Assembly: GCA_022483045.1 (NCBI GenBank) | Contig: JAKVOA010000001.1 | Coordinates: 519,750-583,749 of the forward strand | Reading direction: 5' to 3' | Length of the DNA: 64,000 nucleotides | Source of the DNA: Oscillospiraceae bacterium | Lineage (GTDB): Bacteria; Bacillota; Clostridia; Oscillospirales; Acutalibacteraceae | Part shown: positions 18,846 to 28,057 of the stretch, one piece after another | Layout of the letters: each line of letters begins with the position of its first letter | Numbering within the stretch: the stretch's first letter is position 1 | Translations under genes and position numbers: made by a program | The notes under the pieces: model-generated | What the model was told of the DNA's origin: nothing | Database searches by the model: none | The model's input: only the letters and a program-made list of their open reading frames with translations

Positions 18846-19559
18846 ATGAAAATATTAGCGATTGACTGTTCGGCGGGGGCTGCCTCTGCTTGTGTTTGGC
18901 AGGACGGAAAGGTCTTGGGCGAGTGCTATACCAATGTAAAGCTGACGCATAGTCAGACTTTAATGCCCATGATTTGCGGGGTACTGGAATACGCAAAAGT
19001 GCCGCTGCAGCAGATTGACCTGTTTGCTGTTACTGCCGGGCCGGGCTCTTTTACCGGGGTACGCATAGGTGTTGCAAGTATTAAGGGAATGGCGTTTGCC
19101 GCCCAAAAGCCTTGCGCCGGTGTCTCTACACTGGAGGCGATGGCCGAAAACCTGCGTGTGTTAGACTGCACCGCCTGCTGTGTGATGGATGCGCGCTGCG
19201 GGCAGGTGTATAACGCACTTTTTGCAGTTCAAAACGGGGAAATTCGCCGCCTGACGCCGGACCGCGCCTTGTCGATTGAAGACCTTGCAAAGGAATGTGC
19301 AGCTAAGGTGGGCCTAGTCGTTTTGGTTGGGGACGGCGCACAGCTCTGCGCTGAGTCCACCGCATTTGCGCCCCTTCATGCGCAGCTTGCACCCGAGCCG
19401 ATCCGCTTTCAGCGGGCTTCGGGTACAGCGGCCTGTGCCGCCCGTGCTGCAGAAGCCGGCAAACTGGTGTCCGCAAAAGAACTGATGCCGGTTTACCTGC
19501 GTCCGGCGCAGGCACAACGCTCTTTAAAGGGGCGCCGTGCGGCTGCCGCAAAAAAATAA
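18846..19559 (+). CDS. tsaB: tRNA t6A synthesis protein TsaB
   Basis: This 237-residue member of the ASKHA fold is the inactive paralogue of TsaD that scaffolds the t6A complex. Typical features are the N terminus MKILAIDCSAGAASACVW and AVTAGPGSFTGVRIGVASIKGMAFA near 64-88. It lacks the metal-binding histidines of TsaD, as expected. Ribosome site AAGGA lies ahead of the ATG. The usual third gene, rimI, does not follow; a GrpB-family gene does. Confidence 0.95.
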   Translation: MKILAIDCSAGAASACVWQDGKVLGECYTNVKLTHSQTLMPMICGVLEYAKVPLQQIDLFAVTAGPGSFTGVRIGVASIKGMAFAAQKPCAGVSTLEAMAENLRVLDCTACCVMDARCGQVYNALFAVQNGEIRRLTPDRALSIEDLAKECAAKVGLVVLVGDGAQLCAESTAFAPLHAQLAPEPIRFQRASGTAACAARAAEAGKLVSAKELMPVYLRPAQAQRSLKGRRAAAAKK

Positions 19560-19597
19560 GCAGCAGGTTTTGTGCCGCTTTCGGCAGGAAGGAATAA

Positions 19598-20119
19598 ATG
19601 CACACCTCTCATGTGACTGTGGTGCCCTATGATGTCCGCTGGCCTGCAGAATTTGAAAAAGCCTGCAGGGCCCTTGCGTTGGCTTTGGGCGGCAGCGCTC
19701 TGTCTATCGAGCATGTCGGCAGCACTGCGGTGCCGGGGCTGTGGGCAAAACCAATTCTTGATATTGACGTAGTCATTCCAAGTATGAATAATTTTTCCAC
19801 AGTGTGTAGAAAACTTGAAGTTGCCGGTTATCGGCACGAAGGGGACCTCGGCATTCCGGGGCGGGAAGCATTTTGCTATGACGAAATGCAGAAGCCGCAT
19901 TTGCTGCTGCATCACCTGTATGTCTGCCCGCAGGATTCGCCGGAGCTTCAGCGGCACATTTTGTTTCGGGAGTATTTGCGGGCGCACCCACGGGACGTGA
20001 AAATTTACAGCGCGGTCAAGCGCGAAGGCGCGCGCCGCTTTCCTTATGATATTAACGCCTACCTTGCCTATAAAACAGACTGTATTGAAACAATTTATAA
20101 AAAATGCGGTCTGCTTTAA
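19598..20119 (+). CDS. GrpB family nucleotidyltransferase-fold protein
   Basis: This 173-residue protein matches the GrpB/UPF0157 family. The signature is VPYDVRWPAEFEKA at the N terminus, IEHVGSTAVPGLWAKPILDIDVVI in the middle and YPYDINAYLAYKT-like residues at the C terminus. The fold is that of a minimal nucleotidyltransferase, but the family's substrate is unknown; some members are fused to dephospho-CoA kinase. GGAAGGA lies before the ATG. It sits between tsaB and rpiB on the same strand. Confidence 0.9.
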   Translation: MHTSHVTVVPYDVRWPAEFEKACRALALALGGSALSIEHVGSTAVPGLWAKPILDIDVVIPSMNNFSTVCRKLEVAGYRHEGDLGIPGREAFCYDEMQKPHLLLHHLYVCPQDSPELQRHILFREYLRAHPRDVKIYSAVKREGARRFPYDINAYLAYKTDCIETIYKKCGLL

Positions 20120-20149
20120 AATTAATTTTAATAGATGGAGGGTACGAAA

Positions 20150-20593
20150 GTGTTAGCAATCGGAAGTGACCATGGCGGTTTTCAGCTCAAAGAGGAAATT
20201 AAAAAGTACCTTGAGAAGCAGGGAATTGCATACCGCGATTTTGGCACCGATAGCGAAAAAAGTGTAGATTACCCGCTGTATGCAGCAAAAGTTGCCCACA
20301 GTGTCGCCGACGGCACCTGTGACCGCGGCATTTTGTGCTGCGGCACTGGGATTGGTGTATCAATCGCGGCAAACAAAGTGCACGGTGTGCGTGCTGCGGT
20401 TGTTACAGAGGCAAAGAGCACAAAGCTTTGCCGCCAGCATAACAACTGCAACTGCCTGTGCCTTGGCGGCCGTGTGCTGACTGTAGAAAAAGCGCTGGAA
20501 TTGGTACAGATTTATCTGGACACACCCTTTGAGGGTGGTCGCCATCAGCGCCGTATCGATGAGATTGCACAAATTGAAAACGGAGAACTGTAA
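20150..20593 (+). CDS. rpiB: Ribose-5-phosphate isomerase B
   Basis: This 147-residue enzyme interconverts ribose 5-phosphate and ribulose 5-phosphate. The motif [18 protein letters not shown] at the N terminus and [20 protein letters not shown], containing the catalytic Cys, are diagnostic. The reading frame is open from an ATG at 20135, but that ATG overlaps the ATGGAGGG ribosome site; the GTG at 20150 gives correct spacing and the usual family length. upp follows after 26 bases, linking pentose phosphate to nucleotide salvage. Confidence 0.95.
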   Translation: MLAIGSDHGGFQLKEEIKKYLEKQGIAYRDFGTDSEKSVDYPLYAAKVAHSVADGTCDRGILCCGTGIGVSIAANKVHGVRAAVVTEAKSTKLCRQHNNCNCLCLGGRVLTVEKALELVQIYLDTPFEGGRHQRRIDEIAQIENGEL

Positions 20594-20619
20594 GAAAACA
20601 GGGAGGAGAACTGAATTTC

Positions 20620-21258
20620 ATGCCTTATTCCAAAAATGTATTTATTATGGATCATCCGCTGATTCAGCACAAGCTGACCTATCTGCGGGATAAAAATACC
20701 GGCAGCAAGGATTTTCGTCAACTTGTCAGCGAAATTGCCATGCTTGAATGCTATGAAGCGACCCGTGACCTGCCGCTGGAAGACACCACAACCGAAACAC
20801 CGATTGCAACCGCAAAGACCAAAGTGATTGCCGGGCGCAAGCTGGCCTTTGTGCCGATTCTGCGTGCGGGTCTCGGCATGGTAGACGGCGTGCTGTCCAT
20901 GGTTCCGGCCGCAAAAGTGGGGCATATCGGCCTTTACCGCGACCCCAAGACGCTGCAGCCAGTTGAGTACTACAGCAAACTGCCGCACGATATCGAAGAG
21001 CGCGAAGTCATTGTGCTTGACCCCATGCTGGCAACCGGCGGCTCTGGAACAGACGCTGTTTCCATTATTAAAAAGAGCCACCCCAAAAGCATTAAGTTTA
21101 TGTGCATCATTGCTGCTCCCGAGGGCATTCGGGCCTTTACAGCTGCACACCCTGATGTGCAGCTTTACTGCGCGGCGGTCGATGACCACCTCAACGAAAA
21201 CGGCTACATTGTGCCAGGTTTGGGCGATGCGGGCGACCGCATTTTCGGTACTCTCTGA
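20620..21258 (+). CDS. upp: Uracil phosphoribosyltransferase
   Basis: This 212-residue enzyme converts uracil and PRPP to UMP. It has the type I phosphoribosyltransferase PRPP loop [18 protein letters not shown] (about 128-145) and the uracil-binding C terminus [24 protein letters not shown] lies upstream of the ATG. It probably shares a transcript with rpiB and ends at a strong bidirectional terminator. Confidence 0.97.
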   Translation: MPYSKNVFIMDHPLIQHKLTYLRDKNTGSKDFRQLVSEIAMLECYEATRDLPLEDTTTETPIATAKTKVIAGRKLAFVPILRAGLGMVDGVLSMVPAAKVGHIGLYRDPKTLQPVEYYSKLPHDIEEREVIVLDPMLATGGSGTDAVSIIKKSHPKSIKFMCIIAAPEGIRAFTAAHPDVQLYCAAVDDHLNENGYIVPGLGDAGDRIFGTL

Positions 21259-21274
21259 TTTTTTACAAAAAACA

Positions 21275-21331
21275 AAAGCACCTGTTTTCCGCTTCTCTGC
21301 AAAATGCGGCAGAGGCGGGACAGGTGCTTCT
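21275..21331. terminator. Bidirectional terminator between upp and metH
   Basis: The left arm begins AAAGCACCTGT at 21275 and the right arm ends ACAGGTGCTTC at 21331, with an inner GCAGA-containing stem. It lies between convergent genes with T-rich sequence on both outer sides. Confidence 0.85.
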
Positions 21332-23863
21332 TTATTTTTCTGCATCAAAAACAGTAGCAGCATAGCGCACAGAACCCATGGCGTCCTTGCAGTAACGGTC
21401 CGCGTGAATCTGATCGGCATACTCTTGGGTCAAGACAGCGCCGCCCACCATCACTTTACACCAAGGGCATTCTTCGTGTAGCAAAGCAATCGTTTTTTCC
21501 ATGTTTACAACCGTGGTCGTCATCAGCGCCGAAAGGCCGCACAGCGGCGCGTGATGCTCGGCTACTGCTTCTGAAATGGTTTCAGGCGGAACATCGCGCC
21601 CGAGGTCAATCACTTCATAGCCGTAGTTTTCAAGCAGAACTTTTACAATGTTCTTTCCAATATCGTGAATGTCGCCTTGCACAGTCGCCAACACAATTGT
21701 GCCCTTTTTGTCATCGCCGCCGCCCTGCTGCTGCATCACGGTGCGAATGACTTCAAAAGCGGCGGTAGCCGCGTCTGCACTCATTAACAGCTGCGGCAGA
21801 AACAACGAGCCGTCTTCGTAGCCGGTGCCAACCTTGTCGAGCGCCGGAATCAGTTCGTTTTGAATGACTTCCAGTGGAGGTGAAGTCTTCAAAGATTCGG
21901 CGGCGGCGGTGCGGGAACCTTCCTGCAGGCCTTTTGCCACGGCGTGGTACAGCTCTGTTTCGCGGTGGTCGGTATCAGCGGGCTTTTCGGCGGCATCAGC
22001 GGTGGGCTGTGCCGCCTGTGTAGGGAAACCGGTGTCTCCTGCGGCAGCAGACAGGGCGTTGCCCGCGGCAATCAGCGCCTGCGCTGCCTGCTGCAGCGGG
22101 GTGCCAGTGGGCGTGGCAGCCTTTGGCACGCTGTCTTTGGGCAGGTCTTTGTAAAAATCAATATACCGCATACAGTTTTCATCATAGCACATCAGGGCAT
22201 TAAAGCTGCGCCAGGCGTCCATAATCGCCGCGCTTTTTGGATTGATAATAGCTGCAGAAAGGCCCGCTTGCATAGCCATGGTAAAGAAAGCGGCAGTGGC
22301 CCGCTCGCGGTGCGGCAGTCCGAAAGATATATTGGAAACGCCCAGGCTGGTGTGTAGGCCCAGCTTTTCACGCACCAGGCGCAGTGCCTGCAAGGTAACT
22401 TTTGCTGACTGCTGACTTGCGGAAATTGTCATGGCAAGGGTGTCTACAATAATGTCTTTTTTAGGGATTCCGTATTTTTCCGCTTCGCGCACAATCTTTT
22501 CGGCGACAGCTAAGCGGCCCTCGGCGGTGTCGGGAATTCCACTTTCGTCCAGGGTGAGTGCAATCACGGCACAGCCATATTTTTTGACCAGTGGAAATAC
22601 AGAATCCATAACTTCCTGTTTACCATTGACCGAGTTGAGCAGTGCTTTGCCGTTGTAAATGCGCAGGGCCTGCTCCATCGCCTGTGGACTGCTGGTATCG
22701 ATTTGCAGCGGCAGATCGCAAATGCCCTGCAGGCCCTGCACCGCTTCGGTCAAAAGCTTTGGTTCGTTGATCTCCGGCAGGCCGACGTTAACGTCCAAAA
22801 TATCCGCGCCGGCGTCCTGCTGTGCGATGCCCTCACGAAACAGGTAGTCCATGTCATTATCGCGCAGGGCCTTTTGCAGCCGCTTTTTGCCGGTGGGGTT
22901 AATGCGCTCACCGATCAGCTTTGTTTGTCCGCCGAAAGTGACCGCGTGGCTGTAAGAAGAAATCATGGTGCGCTCATTTTTCGGCAGGGGCTTGGGCACT
23001 TTACCGCTCATCTTCTGTGTCAGTGCACGGATATGCGCGGGGGTTGTGCCGCAGCAGCCGCCCAGAATCCACGCGCCGCCCTGCCACAGCTTTTCGGCAT
23101 CTTCGGCAAATTCTTCCGGGCCTACGCAGAACACGGTCTTGCCGTTTTCCACCTGCGGCAAGCCGGCGTTTGGCTGAATCAGGATAGGCAGGCTGGTGTA
23201 TTCACGCAGCTTTGGCAGAAAGTCAATCATCTGCTTTGGACCCAGCCCGCAGTTAAAGCCGACTGCGTCCGCGTGCAGGCTTTCCAAAAGGACTGCGGCT
23301 GCAGGAATATCGCCGCCGGTCAGAAGCTTTCCCTTTGCGTCAAAGGTCATGGTGGCAAAGACTGGCAGAGAGGTGTTTTCTTTGCAGGCGAGCAGTGCCG
23401 CCTTCATTTCCATGGTGTCGCTCATGGTTTCAATCAGAATCAGATCTGCGCCAGCATCTTCGCCGGCCTTTGCCGCCTGCGCAAAGGCGCGGTAGGCATC
23501 ATCAAAAGAAAGGTCGCCGAGCGGCTGCAGCAGGCGGCCAGTGGGGCCTATATCCAGTGCAGCCCATTTGCCCAGCGGTGCAGCTACAGCCTTTGCAAGC
23601 TGAATTCCCCGGGAAATCGTTTCTATAACAGAGTATTCGGTATCTGTGAGTTTTACAGAATTGGCGCCAAAGGTATTTGCGGTCAAAATATCGGCGCCCG
23701 CCTGTGCATAGGCGGTGTGAATTTTGGTTAGTTCCTCCGGGTGGGTAAAGTTCCAGTATTCCGGCACCTCTCCGGCGGCAAGGCCGGCCTGCTGCAGCAT
23801 GGTGCCCATTGCTCCGTCGCAGATGAGCATACGGCGGCCAAGCTGACTTACAATCGATGTCAT
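21332..23863 (-). CDS. metH: Cobalamin-dependent methionine synthase without activation domain
   Basis: This 843-residue protein carries the homocysteine-binding domain (1-300; zinc cysteines in GFNCGLG near 203 and GGCCGTT near 269-270) and the pterin-binding methyl-THF domain (about 315-570, entered by KLIGERINPTGKKRLQ). An Ala/Pro-rich linker spans about 590-650, and the B12 cap and Rossmann domain follow (650-843). The B12 lower-ligand motif is DIHDIG near 730. The C-terminal SAM-binding reactivation domain of E. coli MetH is absent; a separate gene at 28047 supplies it. I chose the ATG at 23863 with AGGAGGG upstream. It lies 26 bases after the PglX-like gene and is probably co-transcribed with it. 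Confidence 0.95.
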   Translation of the reverse strand: MTSIVSQLGRRMLICDGAMGTMLQQAGLAAGEVPEYWNFTHPEELTKIHTAYAQAGADILTANTFGANSVKLTDTEYSVIETISRGIQLAKAVAAPLGKWAALDIGPTGRLLQPLGDLSFDDAYRAFAQAAKAGEDAGADLILIETMSDTMEMKAALLACKENTSLPVFATMTFDAKGKLLTGGDIPAAAVLLESLHADAVGFNCGLGPKQMIDFLPKLREYTSLPILIQPNAGLPQVENGKTVFCVGPEEFAEDAEKLWQGGAWILGGCCGTTPAHIRALTQKMSGKVPKPLPKNERTMISSYSHAVTFGGQTKLIGERINPTGKKRLQKALRDNDMDYLFREGIAQQDAGADILDVNVGLPEINEPKLLTEAVQGLQGICDLPLQIDTSSPQAMEQALRIYNGKALLNSVNGKQEVMDSVFPLVKKYGCAVIALTLDESGIPDTAEGRLAVAEKIVREAEKYGIPKKDIIVDTLAMTISASQQSAKVTLQALRLVREKLGLHTSLGVSNISFGLPHRERATAAFFTMAMQAGLSAAIINPKSAAIMDAWRSFNALMCYDENCMRYIDFYKDLPKDSVPKAATPTGTPLQQAAQALIAAGNALSAAAGDTGFPTQAAQPTADAAEKPADTDHRETELYHAVAKGLQEGSRTAAAESLKTSPPLEVIQNELIPALDKVGTGYEDGSLFLPQLLMSADAATAAFEVIRTVMQQQGGGDDKKGTIVLATVQGDIHDIGKNIVKVLLENYGYEVIDLGRDVPPETISEAVAEHHAPLCGLSALMTTTVVNMEKTIALLHEECPWCKVMVGGAVLTQEYADQIHADRYCKDAMGSVRYAATVFDAEK

Positions 23864-23889
23864 GGCGTACCCTCCTAATTCATCTATTA

Positions 23890-26800
23890 TCAAATTTTTC
23901 TGAGAATTGACTGCAGCTTTGCAAAGTTTGCTGGGATGCCGTCATTTCGGTCAAAAGAGAGCGGGGAGGCCGCAAGTGCCTGCAGGGCGGGCTCTTGCGG
24001 TGAGCGGGCAGCTAAAAAATGCAGCGCATTTTTTAGGTCGCTGTGGTAGTACAGCAGCGCGGGCGAGCCGCAGGCGGTCTGCCAGTAAATGGGATGTTTG
24101 CGGTAAAGGCGGCAGTGGCTGCGGAAAAAAGTGCGGGTAAACCAACGCTTAAAAACGTATGCTGTCGTGCCTTTGCCGAGAAACGGCGCGAGTACGTCGG
24201 CGGCGCCGGGGCCGAAGCGTGCCTCTAAAAACTGTGTAAAAAGGGCAGGTGCTTCCTCTAGCAGAAGAGCCGGATTTGGGTCTGTCGGCTGCCAAAAAGA
24301 GCAGGTCCAGCGGCCAAAGTAAACGCCAACAAAATAGGAAAGCAGGCTTTCGGCATCTTTTTCTGGATCAGCCGGCTTTACGGAAAGGTCCGCAAGGCCA
24401 ACGGCAACCGGTGCACCGGTGCCGTACAGGGTGGCAAAATGCCGATTGACTGCTTCTTCGTTTTTCTGCAGCGCTTGGCAGCGGGCGGCGGCCTTTTTAG
24501 CGCGGCTGCGCTGTGCTTCCTGCAGGGTATCCCCCTCTGCAGCAACCAGCGGGTGTACAGAAAACTGCCAGCTGATTTCGCTTTCGTCCCAGTCCTCTTT
24601 GGCAAGTGCAATATTTTCCTTTACCAGTACCTCCACTTTTTCCCGCCGCTCTGTCTCTAAAATAGGCAGACGCGCAATGTCGCCAGCTTGGCAGTTTAAG
24701 GTTGGATTTAAAATCTGCAGCAGCTGAAACGCAGTGGAACTGGAAAGAAAGCCCAGGCGGTACAGCCGGTCCTTTTCTGCAGGGAATAGGGAAGAGCCGG
24801 CAATGTCAAACACGAAGCCAGGCGGATAAAACCGTACCCCGAATTTACTGGAACTGACAAATCCCCAGCTGAGGCTCTGCTGAAAATAGTACTGCCGGCC
24901 GGGCAGCGCGGCGCTTTGCCCGCTTTTCACCCGGTAGCGCTGAATTTCGTCGCCAAAGTCCGAAAAATCCACGACCCATTCCTGGTTGCCATACCATTTT
25001 CGGTAAGCACCGCCCTTGTTGTAGGGAAACCAGCGGCAGGTGCTGCTACGGCACTGCTGTGCACTTTCGCAGTGGAAGTCGATTGCTTCTTTGTCCACTT
25101 CCCACCAGTGCCGCAGGAAGCGGCGGTTATTGCAGGTAAACAGGCCGTTGCAGATAGGCGTGCTGCGGCCCAGCGGTGCACCTTCTCGAAAGACGCGGGC
25201 AATGCTGCCGCCTGCCCAGTAAGCAAATGGGCTGCCTGGTATCTGATTAAAGTCGGAAAGCCGGGCTTCAAAATCCCAGTTGCTGCCGGGGTGTGCCGCG
25301 GCTTCGCGTACACGGCGGCCCATTTCTTCCATGCCGCCGGAAAAACCGGTCAGGCGTAGATAGCGGCCAGGGTATTCTTCTTTTTGATTCTGCAGTACAA
25401 AAGTACAAATTGGTACGGTGGCGTCCTCAAAGGCGGAGTATTCCAGCTGTACCAGGGAGGAAACGGATTTTTTGCGCACCAGCATGCGGCGCAGGGCTTC
25501 GTAGCTTTTAATAAACATCCAGACAAAGGGTGTCATAAAACCGCAGTAGCCGCCGGGCTTGCAAAAATCAAAATTGCGTACCATAAATACTGCAAAAAGG
25601 TCGTTGTTGCAGCGCGGCCAGCGGCTGTCGACAAAGCGGCGCAGCGGGTGGTCCATGTGGCTTAGGTAGGGTGGGTTTGTCACAACAGCGTCGTAGCTGC
25701 CGGAAAGGATTTCCGTCTGCTCTACCAGCGGCTGAAGTGTTTCCAGTGCGAGACGGCGCGCCTCAGCAAGAAAGAGATTGTCGGTCTGTTTTTCGCGGCG
25801 AAGTGTGGCAAAGCGCGCTTTTAGGGTGGTCAGGTCTGTTTGGGGCGGCAAAACCAGTGAACCGTACTGCTCTGCACCGCGGTAAGCGTAAACCATGCGG
25901 TGCAGGTCGTCTTCCAGTGCTTCATTCCGTCCGGCGGCAAAGTGCAGCGCTTTGCGGGAAACGCCCTTGCTGCCGTGAATAGCGGCGAGGTGCAGCGGTG
26001 GACAGTGCTCTAGAATATGCGGGTCGCAGGCGTGGGCGCGCATAATCAGTGAAAACGAAGTCAGCTGCCGACTGTGTTCATCAATATCCAGCCCCCACAG
26101 GTTATTTTGCAGTATCAACGCTGCGGCCTGCTCGGGAGGAATGCCACATTCCCCGTAAATCTGTACCAGCAGGTCGAACGCATAACTTAAAATATGTCCG
26201 CCGCCCATGCAGGGATCTAAAAGCCGCAGGTCGGTGGGGCGCATTGGTTCACGTACGGTACGCTGCGGGGTATCTAGGTAGTAGGGCATTTTTGCGCGCA
26301 GGGCGCTGTCGGGGTGACTTTCCAGCCAGACACGGCCAAGAGAATTCTGTACCATGTACTGTACAACCCAGTCTGTGGTAAAGAATTGTGTGGCGGCGGG
26401 CACGTCGTGCATTTTCACGGCCCCGCGGTACACGCTGATGGCGCGGTTCTTTTCGGGCAGGTGGTAGTATTGGTACAGCCAGCCGACAATCTCTGTGTTC
26501 TCTCTCCAGCAGGACTCTGGAAGGCTGTCACGGAAAAGCACTGCCGCACCGTGCCGGTAGCTTAAAGAGAGCAAAAGGTCTAGACAGTTGGGTGCAGGAA
26601 AATACCACGGCATTTTTTGGTGCAGGCGCGCGCACTCTCTGCGGAAAAGCCGGGTGTAGATTTCGTCGCGGTCCAGTGTATCTGCATGCTTGGTAAGCCA
26701 GACCTCTAAAATCTGCGGCAGTTTTCCGTTCTTTGCAGGGGAAAAGACACGCTGCGGCAGGCAGGCGTTTGCCTCCATACAGCGAATGCCCGCAAGCTGC

Positions 26801-26997
26801 ATAAAAAAGCGGCAGGACGCGGCGCGGCAAAGACTGTCTTCTCCGTACTGATGCGCCAGGCGCAGCAGCTGGTCCTGCTGCAAGCCGGCGCTGTCGGGCA
26901 GGCGGGGGCCCTGCAGGGCATGAAGGCAGAGATGCGCCCTCTTTTCCAGGTCTGCACGGGCGGCTTGTGCCAATGTGCAAATCGACGTCTTGTCCAT
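23890..26997 (-). CDS. PglX-like adenine-specific DNA methyltransferase (orphan)
   Basis: This 1035-residue protein has the N6-adenine methyltransferase motif I in LLDPCMGGGHILSYAFDLL (about 260-270), NLWGLDIDEHSRQL further on, and motif IV NPPY near 438. Domain layout and the ENNLWGLDID-type segment resemble PglX, the methyltransferase of BREX phage-defence systems, though PglX is usually somewhat longer. None of the other BREX genes (brxA, brxB, brxC, pglZ, brxL) is nearby. It would methylate adenine in DNA using SAM; no restriction partner is visible. It leads an apparent operon with metH, with its own TATAAT promoter at 27028-27056. An ordinary type IIG-like orphan methyltransferase is the alternative. 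Confidence 0.85.
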   Translation of the reverse strand: MDKTSICTLAQAARADLEKRAHLCLHALQGPRLPDSAGLQQDQLLRLAHQYGEDSLCRAASCRFFMQLAGIRCMEANACLPQRVFSPAKNGKLPQILEVWLTKHADTLDRDEIYTRLFRRECARLHQKMPWYFPAPNCLDLLLSLSYRHGAAVLFRDSLPESCWRENTEIVGWLYQYYHLPEKNRAISVYRGAVKMHDVPAATQFFTTDWVVQYMVQNSLGRVWLESHPDSALRAKMPYYLDTPQRTVREPMRPTDLRLLDPCMGGGHILSYAFDLLVQIYGECGIPPEQAAALILQNNLWGLDIDEHSRQLTSFSLIMRAHACDPHILEHCPPLHLAAIHGSKGVSRKALHFAAGRNEALEDDLHRMVYAYRGAEQYGSLVLPPQTDLTTLKARFATLRREKQTDNLFLAEARRLALETLQPLVEQTEILSGSYDAVVTNPPYLSHMDHPLRRFVDSRWPRCNNDLFAVFMVRNFDFCKPGGYCGFMTPFVWMFIKSYEALRRMLVRKKSVSSLVQLEYSAFEDATVPICTFVLQNQKEEYPGRYLRLTGFSGGMEEMGRRVREAAAHPGSNWDFEARLSDFNQIPGSPFAYWAGGSIARVFREGAPLGRSTPICNGLFTCNNRRFLRHWWEVDKEAIDFHCESAQQCRSSTCRWFPYNKGGAYRKWYGNQEWVVDFSDFGDEIQRYRVKSGQSAALPGRQYYFQQSLSWGFVSSSKFGVRFYPPGFVFDIAGSSLFPAEKDRLYRLGFLSSSTAFQLLQILNPTLNCQAGDIARLPILETERREKVEVLVKENIALAKEDWDESEISWQFSVHPLVAAEGDTLQEAQRSRAKKAAARCQALQKNEEAVNRHFATLYGTGAPVAVGLADLSVKPADPEKDAESLLSYFVGVYFGRWTCSFWQPTDPNPALLLEEAPALFTQFLEARFGPGAADVLAPFLGKGTTAYVFKRWFTRTFFRSHCRLYRKHPIYWQTACGSPALLYYHSDLKNALHFLAARSPQEPALQALAASPLSFDRNDGIPANFAKLQSILRKI

Positions 26998-27027
26998 GCT
27001 GATCCCCCTTTTTTAAAATTTAATTTT

Positions 27028-27056
27028 ATTATAGACGAAAAGCATGTATTTGTCAC
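27028..27056 (-). promoter_or_regulatory. Promoter of the pglX-like/metH operon
   Basis: On the minus strand GTGACA (27056-27051) and a perfect TATAAT (27033-27028) are 17 bases apart, about 30 bases before the start codon. Confidence 0.75.
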
Positions 27057-27116
27057 GCCCTGGGGCAGCTCTTCTGCACACTGCAGTAAAAAAGAATAGC
27101 GCCATAGGGGAATCTG

Positions 27117-27125
27117 TGTTATACT
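27117..27125 (+). promoter_or_regulatory. Extended -10 promoter of metF
   Basis: TGT then TATACT (27120-27125) lies 56 bases before metF. The layout is almost the same as the fhs promoter and again lacks a clear -35. Confidence 0.55.
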
Positions 27126-27181
27126 AAATTTATTAGTAAAATTTCGGTTTAGTCTGCGAAGCAAACGGAGGGAAACCACGT

Positions 27182-28057
27182 ATGAAGATAAAAAATCTAT
27201 TAAAAAAGGGACAGGTCACTGTCAGCTGCGAAATTTTTCCGCCAAAACAGGGAACAGGGCTACCGCATGCCCGCAAGGTTGTACATGAAATTGCGGCGCT
27301 GAAGCCAGCCTTTGTCAGTGTTACTTACGGCGCAGGCGGCACCAACTGTGCTAACTCCATTGAACTTGCTGCAGAGGTGGAAAAAAGCGGTGTGCCCGCC
27401 TTAGCGCATCTCACCTGCGTTTCAGCCCAAAAGGAAGAGGTCCGCGCGGTGGCGCAGCGCTTTGCCGCAAACGGTATTGAAAACATTCTTGCACTGCGCG
27501 GTGACTTGCCGCAGGACGGCAGCTTTCCGCACGAGGGACAGTACCGCCACGCCTGCGAGCTGATTGCCGACCTGAAAAAGATGGGCAATTTCTGTATCGG
27601 TGGTGCCTGCTACCCAGAGGGCCACGTCGAAAGTGCCAATAAAGCGGAGGACCTGCAGTATTTAAAGGAAAAAGCGGATGCCGGCTGCGACTTTTTTACC
27701 AGCCAGATGTTCTTTGACAATGACCTTTTTTACAATTTCCTGTACCGTGCCCTTGCCGCAGGCATTCAGGTGCCGATTCTTGCGGGCATTATGCCGCTGA
27801 CCAGTGCAAAACAGATTCGCCGCTGTGTCGAGCTTTCCGGCACCTATCTGCCGCGGCGCTTTTTAAGTTTGGTAGACCGCTTCGGCAGTGACCCCGCCGC
27901 CATGAAACAGGCCGGTATCGCCTATGCGACCGATCAGATTATTGACCTGATTGCAAACGGTGTGGAGCATATTCATATTTATACTATGAATAAACCGGAT
28001 GTGGCGGCGCAGATTCTGCACAACCTGTCCCATGTCATCGCAAGCCATGCAGATTGA
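27182..28057 (+). CDS. metF: Methylenetetrahydrofolate reductase
   Basis: This 291-residue FAD enzyme reduces methylene-THF to methyl-THF, the methyl donor for MetH. Family landmarks are SCEIFPPKQG near the N terminus, FVSVTYGAGGTNC, ILALRGDLP and FFTSQMFFDNDLF. It is shorter than eukaryotic enzymes, as expected for bacterial MetF. It is divergent from the pglX/metH pair and overlaps the activation-domain gene by 11 bases. Confidence 0.96.
   Translation: MKIKNLLKKGQVTVSCEIFPPKQGTGLPHARKVVHEIAALKPAFVSVTYGAGGTNCANSIELAAEVEKSGVPALAHLTCVSAQKEEVRAVAQRFAANGIENILALRGDLPQDGSFPHEGQYRHACELIADLKKMGNFCIGGACYPEGHVESANKAEDLQYLKEKADAGCDFFTSQMFFDNDLFYNFLYRALAAGIQVPILAGIMPLTSAKQIRRCVELSGTYLPRRFLSLVDRFGSDPAAMKQAGIAYATDQIIDLIANGVEHIHIYTMNKPDVAAQILHNLSHVIASHAD

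Noticed and set aside
22703-23731. 342-residue open frame on the plus strand inside metH
   Set aside because: It is antisense to the well-supported metH, has no family resemblance and reflects the codon bias of the opposite strand.
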